From positions 18,181 to 82,180 of the forward strand of contig JAKURL010000007.1 of the NCBI GenBank assembly GCA_022449345.1: a stretch of DNA of 64,000 nt, written 5' to 3'. The translations under genes and the position numbers were made by a program. Source of the stretch: Candidatus Thalassarchaeum sp. GTDB taxonomy: Archaea > Thermoplasmatota > Poseidoniia > Poseidoniales > Thalassarchaeaceae. Shown here piece after piece: positions 11,053-18,936 of the stretch (its first letter is position 1; every line of letters begins with the position of its first letter). Below the pieces are notes generated by a model. The model saw only the letters and a list, made by a program, of their open reading frames with translations. It had not been told where the DNA came from and made no database searches.

Positions 11053-11610
11053 ATGTCGGATAATCTCAAACCGCTATCTGTAATTGCAGTAATTGCATTG
11101 ATTATCCTAGCCCCTGCAATTCGAGATGCTTTGAGAGAAGAAGCAGCGACTTATGTCGATGATAGCGAATCCTCACACGATGGTTTACCGGAGTCATGGA
11201 ATGATACGCAAGTCTTCTGTGTTCTATTCCCAGACCAAACTTCTCATCCCAAGTTTACATCTGGAGTTACTATGATTGAGCAGGATGGTTCGACACTCGG
11301 AACAAACTCAGAGTACAACGGCACAGGCGCTTGTGCGGGGGGTTTCTCAGGTTTTGAGAATGGGTTAGATTTGATGGACGCTGCAGTGAATTCCTCTGGC
11401 ACTGACTTAGTTTACAACTTGACAGAATTCTCATTCGGCTTACAAATTGACTCGATAGGGGGCATCGAACCATGCGATGCTACCGAGTGTTCTGACTCAT
11501 CGGGCGCTTACTGGGCTCTCTACCACAACGGGGGGACATCTTTGGTTGGAATCAGTGATATAATTCTCTCAGAAGGCGATGTTCTATTGTGGCAGATTGC
11601 CACATGGTGA
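11053..11610 (+). CDS. Secreted or membrane-anchored DUF4430 protein
   Basis: 185 residues with an N-terminal hydrophobic segment (SVIAVIALIILAPAI) that acts as signal or anchor. The C-terminal half has the DUF4430 pattern: YWALYHNGG, then a short stretch ending in EGDVLLWQIATW. DUF4430 is related to the C-terminal domain of animal cobalamin carriers. In several bacteria it is encoded next to ECF-type vitamin transporters, which fits the gene that follows here. A role in capturing a corrinoid or other vitamin outside the cell is inference. Two Cys pairs in the outer part may form disulfides. Confidence 0.6.
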   Translation: MSDNLKPLSVIAVIALIILAPAIRDALREEAATYVDDSESSHDGLPESWNDTQVFCVLFPDQTSHPKFTSGVTMIEQDGSTLGTNSEYNGTGACAGGFSGFENGLDLMDAAVNSSGTDLVYNLTEFSFGLQIDSIGGIEPCDATECSDSSGAYWALYHNGGTSLVGISDIILSEGDVLLWQIATW

Positions 11611-11670
11611 GAGGGGATACTCAGCAACCATCAAGTGCGACTAGACATCCAGATAGAACGGGGTTCAGCC

Positions 11671-12327
11671 ATGTACGACTTCCACAACGTCGCATTGACT
11701 CCTACACAGAGCCTATTGCTGAACATTTGCATCCTCTCCGTAATCGTCTTCGCTGTGCTCCGTAGCGAGCGAAGATTGGATGATTATAACCCAATTGCAA
11801 TGCTTGGTGTCTTGGCTATTTTCGGAATTGCCGGCCGAATTCTTCTCGATCCAATTCCTAACTTCCAGCCAGTCACCGTAATCGTATTACTTGCGGGAAT
11901 TTACTACGGCGCTCCTCGTGCTGTTGCTCTCGCAGGCATAATCGCACTAGCCTCTAATTTCGCTGTACTCGGTCACGGACCTTGGACACTATTCCAAGTC
12001 GCAGGTTGGGGGCTGGTCGGCTTCGCAGGCGCTTTCTTCGCTGACCACCTTCTGAAGGACGGCCGCCTTCAATTGAATAGATTGGCCGGACTAGCAATAA
12101 TCTCAGCCTTCGCCTTCGATTGGGTAGTCTCATCGAGTATCCTCCTCAAGACCGATGTCTCGATGCTAGCACCATATCTTCTCAACGGCTTGCTATTCGA
12201 TCTCTACCACGCCGTCGGCAACCTAGTCTTCGTCGCTTGGCTCGCCAACCCGTTGGGCGAGATTATGCTACGTCACAGGGTAGAGCCTAGTAGCCAATCG
12301 GTGAGTGAAGTTGTCACAAACAGATGA
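11671..12327 (+). CDS. ECF-type transporter S component-like membrane protein
   Basis: About 218 residues with roughly six membrane segments. The central LAGIYYGAPRAVALAGIIALASN and HGPWTLFQVAGWGLVGFAGA stretches match the pattern of ECF-transporter substrate-binding (S) components, where GPWT followed by WGLVG is common. The start ATG 11671 is preferred over an upstream GTG at 11635. No EcfT or EcfA gene is nearby, so energising subunits would have to come from elsewhere. The DUF4430 gene directly upstream suggests a joint vitamin-uptake role, with cobalamin the first guess. Confidence 0.6.
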   Translation: MYDFHNVALTPTQSLLLNICILSVIVFAVLRSERRLDDYNPIAMLGVLAIFGIAGRILLDPIPNFQPVTVIVLLAGIYYGAPRAVALAGIIALASNFAVLGHGPWTLFQVAGWGLVGFAGAFFADHLLKDGRLQLNRLAGLAIISAFAFDWVVSSSILLKTDVSMLAPYLLNGLLFDLYHAVGNLVFVAWLANPLGEIMLRHRVEPSSQSVSEVVTNR

Positions 12328-12679
12328 AATCACAATGGTCTTGGTGACCCGAGCCGACCTCAAGCTATCCAAAGGCAAGTTAGCTGCACAATGCGGCCAT
12401 GCCGTCATGGAGTGTGCTCTACGAGCGAAGAAACAAACTCCACGAGCCCTAGATAAATACCGCAGAGAAGGAGCGAGGAAGATAGTCTGCAAAGCAGCGG
12501 ATGAAGAATCACTTCGAAAGATACTGACACAGGCAAAGAAAGCAGGACTAGTTTGCTACCTAGTCAAAGATGCAGGCCACACTGAGATTCCACCAGGTAC
12601 CGTAACTGTTGTTGGTATAGGACCGGGCCTTAGGTCTGACATAGACAAGATAACCGGCGACCTGCAATTAGTCGGATAA
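12311..12679 (+). CDS. pth2: Peptidyl-tRNA hydrolase, Pth2 family
   Basis: Pth2 releases peptides from prematurely dropped peptidyl-tRNA and is the standard archaeal enzyme. The chain has VLVTRADLKLSKGKLAAQCGHAV, DAGHTEIPPGT and TVVGIGPG, all family hallmarks. The start is likely TTG 12311, since GGTGAG (12300-12305) lies five bases upstream. GTG 12305 and ATG 12335 are alternatives. It overlaps the end of the preceding membrane protein gene and is followed by two perfect hairpins. Confidence 0.93.
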   Translation: MSQTDEITMVLVTRADLKLSKGKLAAQCGHAVMECALRAKKQTPRALDKYRREGARKIVCKAADEESLRKILTQAKKAGLVCYLVKDAGHTEIPPGTVTVVGIGPGLRSDIDKITGDLQLVG

Positions 12680-12698
12680 GCACCCGAAACCAAAGAAA

Positions 12699-12730
12699 CC
12701 CCACAGAGCGAATGCTCTGTGGGGGGTTTT
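12699..12730. terminator. Perfect 11-bp hairpin followed by GG and four T
   Basis: CCCCACAGAGC (12699-12709) pairs fully with GCTCTGTGGGG (12714-12724) around a GAAT loop, followed on the plus strand by ggtttt. It lies 20 bases after the Pth2 stop, between convergent genes. It looks like a bacterial-style stem terminator for Pth2; on the minus strand the run is shorter. Confidence 0.65.
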
Positions 12731-12741
12731 GAGAATCGGCT

Positions 12742-12769
12742 AGACTGGGGGACCGAAGTCCCCCAGTCT
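12742..12769. terminator. Second perfect hairpin, 12-bp stem with CGAA loop
   Basis: AGACTGGGGGAC (12742-12753) pairs fully with GTCCCCCAGTCT (12758-12769) around CGAA. It sits 12 bases after the first hairpin and 38 bases from the end of the convergent aquaporin-like gene. It has no T run on either side. It could terminate or stabilise the minus-strand transcript, or be a small structured RNA together with its neighbour. Confidence 0.55.
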
Positions 12770-12807
12770 GCCTTACGTGTTTCAGAATCCTAAATTACTG
12801 ATTCAGA

Positions 12808-13404
12808 TCAAATTGCGTCATCGATCAAGCCACCAAGCATTGCACCGAGTCCAATTATGACTCCGTCCATTACCCAGTTGCTTAGACCTTCGACGATGTT
12901 GCCGCCGCCAACAAGCTCACTTGCCATCATGTCAGCACCGCCTACACCAGCTCCTAGGGAGCCAGCAAGGGCAACAACTGCGAAAGCAGTCATCCAGCCA
13001 TCGCACCTGCCTGCAATTGCACCAATAAGTGCACCAGCAGCCAACATCATTACAGCGCCATCCATAGCGTTGTCTTCAGCACCCCATACGTCGACGCCCC
13101 ACATTTCTGAGTCTGCCGCTGTTACGTCGCCAGCCTCAGCCATCAGTAGCAACGCAAGCGCTGCACCGAGTACTTGGAACAGCAAGCGCATACCGTTTCC
13201 GATCCACGCATCTGTGTCCTGTAGGTCACCAGTCATTGCACTGATCCAGGTGAACATAGGCAGAACGTGTGCTCCTGCCATAGCCGCCATGACGACAGCG
13301 AGTAGTACACCCATCATCACCATGTTGTCTTCACCGAGAACCAGTAGTGACACCGCGAAAGCGCCACCAAGTTCTGCCATGTTCGTTTTCCAATCCATTT
13401 CCAT
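12808..13404 (-). CDS. Aquaporin-like (MIP fold) membrane protein, divergent
   Basis: 198 residues, unusually rich in Ala, Gly and Met, with about six membrane segments. The order resembles an aquaporin half by half: an early AELGGAFAVSLLVLG helix, then AGAHVLPMFTW where aquaporins have SGAHxNPAVT, and a LFQVLGAALALL helix. The two NPA motifs are missing (the first reads LPM), so ordinary water or glycerol conduction is doubtful. The gene has the clearest promoter in the window (TATATAA on the minus strand near 13452) and a strong AGGAGG ribosome site, so it may be highly expressed. Assignment to the MIP fold is by pattern only. Confidence 0.5.
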   Translation of the reverse strand: MEMDWKTNMAELGGAFAVSLLVLGEDNMVMMGVLLAVVMAAMAGAHVLPMFTWISAMTGDLQDTDAWIGNGMRLLFQVLGAALALLLMAEAGDVTAADSEMWGVDVWGAEDNAMDGAVMMLAAGALIGAIAGRCDGWMTAFAVVALAGSLGAGVGGADMMASELVGGGNIVEGLSNWVMDGVIIGLGAMLGGLIDDAI

Positions 13405-13415
13405 ATTATTTCCTC

Positions 13416-13429
13416 CTCGCCTAAGCGAG
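13416..13429 (-). promoter_or_regulatory. 5' leader hairpin next to ribosome site
   Basis: CTCGC and GCGAG pair around CTAA, immediately upstream of the AGGAGG ribosome site of the aquaporin-like gene. Given the TATA position the hairpin would lie within the 5' leader. It is short and its role is unknown. Confidence 0.35.
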
Positions 13430-13449
13430 TAGTTGTGGGTCTTTCGGTG

Positions 13450-13460
13450 AGTATATAATC
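13450..13460 (-). promoter_or_regulatory. TATA box of the aquaporin-like gene
   Basis: The minus strand reads gattatatac, a good archaeal TATA element, about 48 bases upstream of ATG 13404. The element is close to symmetrical and could also serve the divergent cysteine dioxygenase gene. Confidence 0.6.
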
Positions 13461-13627
13461 AATGTTGCTTGAAACCCCCAAAATAGAGTGGATTTAGCAC
13501 ATTTTTCCGAACGCCGGTGTTGCTGAGAACACCTGATAACGCAGATGATATCGAGTGTTGCCTAAACAATTCGGTGCTCTGCACCGATTCGGGAACCGTC
13601 AATAATCCCAACCACCCCTCACCACCT

Positions 13628-14164
13628 ATGGTGGTGCAGGTTGAACTCGACCCTGAGGTTCGAAATAGCCTGCTTTCTGAGTGCTCAGGCCTTTCAGGCC
13701 TGGTCGATTGGTTGGATGCGATTGATCGACGTCCAGGACTAGCTGAACTCGATGTACACCTCAGAGGTATGGACGTCAACCTCGATGCGCTTCGAGAATG
13801 CATCGGCTACGCCGATGACGGATACCAGCGCAACGTAATCAAGAAATCCGAGTTCTACGAACTCGTCGCAATTTGCTGGACACCGGGTCAAGATACTCCA
13901 ATTCACGATCACGTCGGTTCTGACTGTGCTTTCCTAATCGCTGACGGCGTCTCTACAGAGACGATTTACAAATTGAATGACGAAGGCCTTGCTTTCCCAG
14001 TTGAGGTCCGCACATACCAACCTGGGGAAGTATGTGCAGCTGAGGAACCTGACATTCACCGTGTTTCTAATGACTCGGATTCAGAACTCATAAATGTGCA
14101 CGTCTACACTCCCCCTCTGTACGCTTACAACATATACGCACCGGCTTCCGAGCCGACCGCGTAG
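13628..14164 (+). CDS. Cysteine dioxygenase type I
   Basis: A cupin enzyme that oxidises cysteine with O2 to cysteine sulfinate. The iron ligands are visible in PIHDHVGSDC (two His) and DIHRVSN (third His), with the usual spacing. ATG 13628 gives 178 residues, a normal size; a GTG at 13517 would add 37 residues that do not look like the family. The Cys-Tyr crosslink pair of the animal enzyme cannot be confirmed by eye. It is convergent with an aminotransferase gene whose substrate could be the product of this reaction. Confidence 0.8.
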   Translation: MVVQVELDPEVRNSLLSECSGLSGLVDWLDAIDRRPGLAELDVHLRGMDVNLDALRECIGYADDGYQRNVIKKSEFYELVAICWTPGQDTPIHDHVGSDCAFLIADGVSTETIYKLNDEGLAFPVEVRTYQPGEVCAAEEPDIHRVSNDSDSELINVHVYTPPLYAYNIYAPASEPTA

Positions 14165-14170
14165 CGGTCG
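14154..14170. terminator. Hairpin overlapping the dioxygenase stop codon
   Basis: CGACCGC (14154-14160) pairs with GCGGTCG (14164-14170) around GTA. The TAG stop of the dioxygenase (14162-14164) lies inside the loop and stem. It separates two convergent genes whose ends are 24 bases apart. Confidence 0.5.
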
Positions 14171-14188
14171 AATTTCAATCGCGGGATT

Positions 14189-15442
14189 TCAAGCGATTCC
14201 AGCATCTCGTTTGTATTCCTCATACACTTCTCGGAACAATTGGATGTCCGATTCGAAAGTCTCAGGTAGCAAAGGTCCGAAAGAGAATCTGAAGAATCGA
14301 TAATACGGTGTTTGGTAACTTGGATTCTTTGAATGGGGTCTAGCCATATCACAATCTTTGGCACAAAGAATTGCAGCTCCACGTTTGAACAATCGTTTGT
14401 TCAATTCGTCACTGGTCATTCCTTGGGGTAATTCCAACCAATGGTAGAAGCCACCCTTACCGGTGTAAACACCTAGGCCCATTTCTGCGAACGCCTTTCC
14501 GTACCGTTCTCGTTGCCAATTGTAATGTTGCTCGACAGCTGCCCTCGCCTTCTTCACTCGACTTGGCTCGAGAAGCATAACCGCATAGTGCTGCGAAGGG
14601 TGGCTGACCCCTCCCATTCCAAAACTAGAGTAATTCGACATCGTTTCGATATTGGTTTTGCTGGAGATAATCCAGCCGATACGGATTCCAGGCGATTGCA
14701 ATCCTTTGGTGCAAGCGCCGGCAAGGAAGACATTGCTATTGTTGAGGTCTTGGACAAACTCGATTCCACTTACCGATGGCGAGTGAAACATCTCGTATGC
14801 TTCGTCGAGGAGAATACCATTGCCGGACTGTTCCGCCATCTCAATGAGTTCTCGTAACTCTTCACCTGAGCGAGTTTGTCCAGAGGGATTTTGCGGATTC
14901 GAAATTACTGGCATTAGACCAATTCCTTCGCTGACTCCAGAACGGTCGTAATACTCTGAATTGTGTGGGTGAAAATTATTCTCTTTGTTGAATGGAACAA
15001 TTTCGTATTCGGTATTTGTTTGAGTTAGAATATCGAGATAAGCTGGCCACTCTATATTGCCGATTCTAACCTTGATGTGATCTTTGAGGAAGGCCATCAC
15101 AGTGTAAATTCCTGGCCGTCCTCCGGCGAAGACCATGACGTTCTCTGGAGTGATTGTTGAGCCATACCTTGAGTTGTAAAAATCGACGATTGCCTCACGC
15201 AATTTTGGATGACCCCAAGCCTTCGGATAAAATCGATCTTCCCAAGTCACATCGACACTATCTGGAAGAGGTGGTCCACCGAATTTCTCTAGTGGAGTTG
15301 TTAGTGGGAAACCCTGAGACCAGGAATGAGTTCCTTCAGTTCCCATGAAGCTTCCAAAGGTGTCTCTGAAAGCGTAAAGCGTCTCGTAAATTCCCATAGG
15401 CGGACAGTTGTCGGAGAGAAAAGATTCCACTTGCCCAGTCAT
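14189..15442 (-). CDS. PLP-dependent class I/II aminotransferase
   Basis: A fold-type I aminotransferase of about 417 residues. Visible pieces are the cofactor-pocket FAGGRPGIYT, the pyridine-contact region SNPQNPSGQTRSG with LLDEAYEMFH, and the Schiff-base Lys in AGACTKGLQSPGIRIGW. The arginine that binds the substrate carboxylate is probably in YRFFRFSFG near the end. The substrate is not clear; it is not an obvious HisC or AspC. I use ATG 15442; an in-frame TTG at 15508 would add 22 residues. It converges on the cysteine dioxygenase gene. Confidence 0.8.
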   Translation of the reverse strand: MTGQVESFLSDNCPPMGIYETLYAFRDTFGSFMGTEGTHSWSQGFPLTTPLEKFGGPPLPDSVDVTWEDRFYPKAWGHPKLREAIVDFYNSRYGSTITPENVMVFAGGRPGIYTVMAFLKDHIKVRIGNIEWPAYLDILTQTNTEYEIVPFNKENNFHPHNSEYYDRSGVSEGIGLMPVISNPQNPSGQTRSGEELRELIEMAEQSGNGILLDEAYEMFHSPSVSGIEFVQDLNNSNVFLAGACTKGLQSPGIRIGWIISSKTNIETMSNYSSFGMGGVSHPSQHYAVMLLEPSRVKKARAAVEQHYNWQRERYGKAFAEMGLGVYTGKGGFYHWLELPQGMTSDELNKRLFKRGAAILCAKDCDMARPHSKNPSYQTPYYRFFRFSFGPLLPETFESDIQLFREVYEEYKRDAGIA

Positions 15443-15508
15443 TGCTTGTTCTGAACTCCCGTCTATGTCCGTTCCCCCAGTCACACACCTCCGTGAGGCT
15501 GCACACAA

Positions 15509-15588
15509 ATGAGTTTGACCGTCCTACTTTCCAATAGCAAGTATATGCCTAACAAAGCGTTAAGTTCGTTTAGTACTGTCAGGCTTCC
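15509..15588. promoter_or_regulatory. Divergent promoter region, aminotransferase / surface protein
   Basis: Eighty bases between two divergent genes. A TATA-like gtatatgcc at 15541-15549 is about 45 bases upstream of the plus-strand surface-protein start and could be used in either direction. Confidence 0.4.
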
Positions 15589-18500
15589 ATGAGCCGACCC
15601 GATAGACGCCAATTCTGCCTCGCCCTAGTTCTTACCGTGCTACTCCTAGGGATGTCCGCATCATTCTCTGTGGACTCAAGCGTAAAGGAGGAATTAGCAG
15701 AGGACGTTGTTGTAGAGACTAGACACCTTTCAAATCAGAGTATTATGGGATTCCAATCGGGCTCTATATTTTCAAATACGAGTCTCACTGCCTCAATTAG
15801 CTACACTTGCGTGAATATGGCCAACAACAGAATGAAGTGTTGGGGGCACGGTCACCAAGGTCAGATTGGAGATGGGTGGTCCGGTGACAGATACAACGCT
15901 ACGTTTGTACTCCTTGGAGCAGAAGGAGGGCCTCCATACGCTTACTCCCACGGTTCCTTTGGACAACACACGATTGCTCGAATGACAGACGGCACTCTAC
16001 AGGCTTGGGGGCACGACGGCTGGGGGCAACTCGGACATGGCCACTACGGTGGACAACACAACAGCCCCAAGCCGGTATCAATGCCTTTTGGCAGAACGGC
16101 ACTACATGCTGAAACAGGCATGCAAACTAGTTGTGCTGTGATGGATGACCAATCCCTTTGGTGCTGGGGTCGAAACGACCCATTTGGACAGGTAGGTAAC
16201 AACAACTCGACCGGTGACGAGGTGTCCGTCCCAATGCACATCCCCATTCCTAATAACCAGAGCGTTATCGCTCTCGCGGGAGGCACCAACTTCTGGTGCA
16301 TTATTCTAGAGGACCGTAGCGGAATGTGCTGGGGTTCTAACACTAACGGGCAACTTGGAAACGGAGTCTCCACAGGCCATGGTGCAAACGCTTCTTGGTC
16401 GAATCCAGCTCCAGAACCTATCACTATACTTCCGCAGAACCGGAGTTTGGCGGCAATTTCCACAGGTCAACTCCACGTTTGCGCTATTCTTGACAATGGT
16501 AGCGTTGTTTGCTGGGGGGGGAACAATCACGGGCAAATCGGTAATGGAACATATGGTGACGACGGGGACTCCGCCGTAACCACTCCTCAATATGTATCTC
16601 TACCTGCAGGTAGAACCGCGATTTCGATTGATTCTGGCTTTTATCACAACTGTGCTATCTTAGATGATCACAGCACTTGGTGTTGGGGCAGGAACAACCA
16701 CGGACAGCTCGGTGATGGCACCACTACGAACAGTTCAACACCCATAGAGATCAGTGTACCAGGACTTGAGTTTGCCTCAATCTCGGCCGGCGCTTACCAT
16801 ACCTGTGCTGTAGCAACCAATGCCTCTGTTTGGTGCTGGGGCCAGCATGACAATGGACAACTGGGTCTCGGTGGCGATGTTACCGGATGGCCCTATGATA
16901 GCGATGTTCCAGCGTGGGTAAATATTTCTCGAGGTTTTGCTACAGACACTGTATCGATGAGTAATCGAGATCATGATGGCGACGGACTTCTCTCTATATT
17001 CGATCCCACACCCTATGGGCCTCCAATTTGCCCTCCGGGCGAATACATAGTTCCAGCCGAAGAGAAATGTTACGAAGCGGCGCCAGGACATTATGTCCCA
17101 AACTCCAACATGACCTATGAATTGGAGTGTCTTGCCGGAACTTTCCAACCAAATTCTGGGCAGTCTTTCTGCTACGAAGCAGCGCCTGGATTTTATGTTG
17201 AATTCAATGCCGCGATTAGCGCTGAAATTTGCCCTATTGGGTCATATCAAAATCAAACAGGACAAACATCCTGTATTGCTACACCTGCTGGACATTATTC
17301 AGACTTTGAAGGCTCAATAGACCCAATCCCATGTGATGTAGGTAATTATCAACCATTGACGGGTCAGTCGAATTGTCAAAATAGCGATGCTGGTCACTAT
17401 GTTCCAATCGAGGGTCAGGCTGAACAGACCGCCTGTGAAGCCGGGACCTACCAACCCGGAACTGGAATGGACCATTGTTGGCGAGCCAATGTAGGCTATT
17501 ATGTGAGTCAGGAAGGTGCCACGGAACAAGCAGACTGCCAACCGGGAACCTATGCTGACGTGCGAGGTTTGGCTGAGTGTAAAGATGCTGACCCAGGCCA
17601 TTACGTAGCCACCAACCTTTCAGTAAGTCAGTCAGCCTGCCCTCCCGGTCAATACCAACCGCTCTCGGGTCAGGACAGTTGTCAAATTACTGACGCGGGA
17701 CACTACAATCCAGCTTCAGGTTCACCTGATATGGTTCCCTGTGAGCAAGGATATTTCCAAGATCAAATGGGAAGCACATCTTGTAATCCATCACAGCCGG
17801 GATACCACGTTCCAGATACAGGTTCAATTAGTCAGACCGAATGTCCAGTCGGTACATATTCTTCTGAAAATGCTGTTATTACCTGTACCGATGCATCACT
17901 CGGTTACCACGTTCCAAGCACCGGCTCAAATGTGGAATTTGAATGTCTGGCGGGGACCTATACTTCAGAGGAAGGCTCCTCATCATGTAAAGACGCAGAC
18001 CCGGGACACATCGTTAGATTCGACGGCTCCTCTGGGCAGGAATCATGTATGCAAGGAACCTATCAAGCCGACTCGGGAACTACCGATTGTGTTGCAGCGG
18101 CTCCCGGATATTATGTCGATTCAACTGCCGCCATAGATCAGAAAGCATGCCTTCCAGGCACCTACCAATGGGACTACGGCCAAACCGATTGTTTGGAATC
18201 TCCGCCAGGAAAATATTCTGCAGACAGTGGTTCATCAACCGTAGACAATTGTGACCCAGGCACATATCAGCCAGATACTGGTCAAGCCTCTTGTTTAGAT
18301 GCTGATCCAGGATATTACGTAGACGATTTTGGAGCAACTGAACAGGTTCCATGTGAAGTTGGAAGTTTTCAGAATCTTGCAGGACAAGGCGAGTGTAAGC
18401 CAGCCGAACCCGGCCACATGGTATCGGCTGCTGGCTCAGGTGAGCAAACCCCATGTTCATCCGGAACTTACCAACCAATGTTTGGCCGGGATAGTTGTAT

Positions 18501-18825
18501 CATAGCCAGCGTTGACTACTTCGTTGAATCCGCAGGTTCTTCCAAACAAACACGTTGTCCTTCAGGAGAATCTCAACCCGAAGAAGGGCAATCATCCTGT
18601 ATCAAAAATGAGGATGATTCACTTCCAATTTTGGCAATTGCTGGAGCGGTAATAGTCGTCCTTGCAATAGGTGGATTCCTAATGACTAAAGGAAAGAGTG
18701 AACCCGCCCCTAAAGACAGAAGAAGAAAGCCTCCTAAAGGCGCGAGGCGCAGGAAAAAGCGACCAGAAGGAGCTCGTAAACCTAGGCCAAATGAGGCCAC
18801 AGAGGCGAAAAAAGAAGAAGATTGA
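15589..18825 (+). CDS. Large surface protein: RCC1 propeller plus 34-residue Cys repeats
   Basis: 1078 residues. A signal peptide (LALVLTVLLLGMSASFS) is followed by seven RCC1-type repeats, each with a CWG or AWG start and a GQxG turn (for example CWGRNNHGQLGDG), enough for one complete seven-bladed propeller. A DHDGDG calcium-type loop comes next. Then come sixteen tandem units of about 34 residues with the pattern CxxGTYQxxxGQxxC followed by PGHYV, close to eukaryotic GCC2/GCC3-type repeats. A membrane helix (ILAIAGAVIVVLAIGGFLM) and a Lys/Arg-rich tail end the chain, so most of it is outside the cell. Ligand binding or adhesion is likely but unproven. Confidence 0.8.
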   Translation: MSRPDRRQFCLALVLTVLLLGMSASFSVDSSVKEELAEDVVVETRHLSNQSIMGFQSGSIFSNTSLTASISYTCVNMANNRMKCWGHGHQGQIGDGWSGDRYNATFVLLGAEGGPPYAYSHGSFGQHTIARMTDGTLQAWGHDGWGQLGHGHYGGQHNSPKPVSMPFGRTALHAETGMQTSCAVMDDQSLWCWGRNDPFGQVGNNNSTGDEVSVPMHIPIPNNQSVIALAGGTNFWCIILEDRSGMCWGSNTNGQLGNGVSTGHGANASWSNPAPEPITILPQNRSLAAISTGQLHVCAILDNGSVVCWGGNNHGQIGNGTYGDDGDSAVTTPQYVSLPAGRTAISIDSGFYHNCAILDDHSTWCWGRNNHGQLGDGTTTNSSTPIEISVPGLEFASISAGAYHTCAVATNASVWCWGQHDNGQLGLGGDVTGWPYDSDVPAWVNISRGFATDTVSMSNRDHDGDGLLSIFDPTPYGPPICPPGEYIVPAEEKCYEAAPGHYVPNSNMTYELECLAGTFQPNSGQSFCYEAAPGFYVEFNAAISAEICPIGSYQNQTGQTSCIATPAGHYSDFEGSIDPIPCDVGNYQPLTGQSNCQNSDAGHYVPIEGQAEQTACEAGTYQPGTGMDHCWRANVGYYVSQEGATEQADCQPGTYADVRGLAECKDADPGHYVATNLSVSQSACPPGQYQPLSGQDSCQITDAGHYNPASGSPDMVPCEQGYFQDQMGSTSCNPSQPGYHVPDTGSISQTECPVGTYSSENAVITCTDASLGYHVPSTGSNVEFECLAGTYTSEEGSSSCKDADPGHIVRFDGSSGQESCMQGTYQADSGTTDCVAAAPGYYVDSTAAIDQKACLPGTYQWDYGQTDCLESPPGKYSADSGSSTVDNCDPGTYQPDTGQASCLDADPGYYVDDFGATEQVPCEVGSFQNLAGQGECKPAEPGHMVSAAGSGEQTPCSSGTYQPMFGRDSCIIASVDYFVESAGSSKQTRCPSGESQPEEGQSSCIKNEDDSLPILAIAGAVIVVLAIGGFLMTKGKSEPAPKDRRRKPPKGARRRKKRPEGARKPRPNEATEAKKEED
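17029..18600 (+). repeat. Sixteen degenerate tandem repeats of about 102 bp
   Basis: The Cys-rich part of the surface protein is encoded by about sixteen in-frame units of 102 bases, the last one partial. Unit sequences have diverged at the DNA level, but both Cys, the GTYQ turn and the PGHYV segment are kept. Such arrays can change copy number by recombination. Confidence 0.75.
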
Positions 18826-18936
18826 TTCGTGAATAATTTTCGGCTTTACTTTCGTCGAATATCACGCACTAGGCTGCTTTCACTGAAGAACAACCTTCTC
18901 GGTTCTCTTGAAATGTGAGTCCGAGTCGGCATAATC

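Noticed and set aside
12857-13432. Long plus-strand open frame of about 190 codons opposite the aquaporin-like gene
   Set aside because: It is antisense to a gene with a clear promoter, ribosome site and membrane pattern. Its Ala/Pro/Ser-rich translation is what a mirrored Ala/Gly/Met-rich gene gives.
17029-18600. CRISPR-like periodicity of 102 bp
   Set aside because: The period is a coding repeat in frame with the surface protein, with no identical direct repeats or unique spacers.
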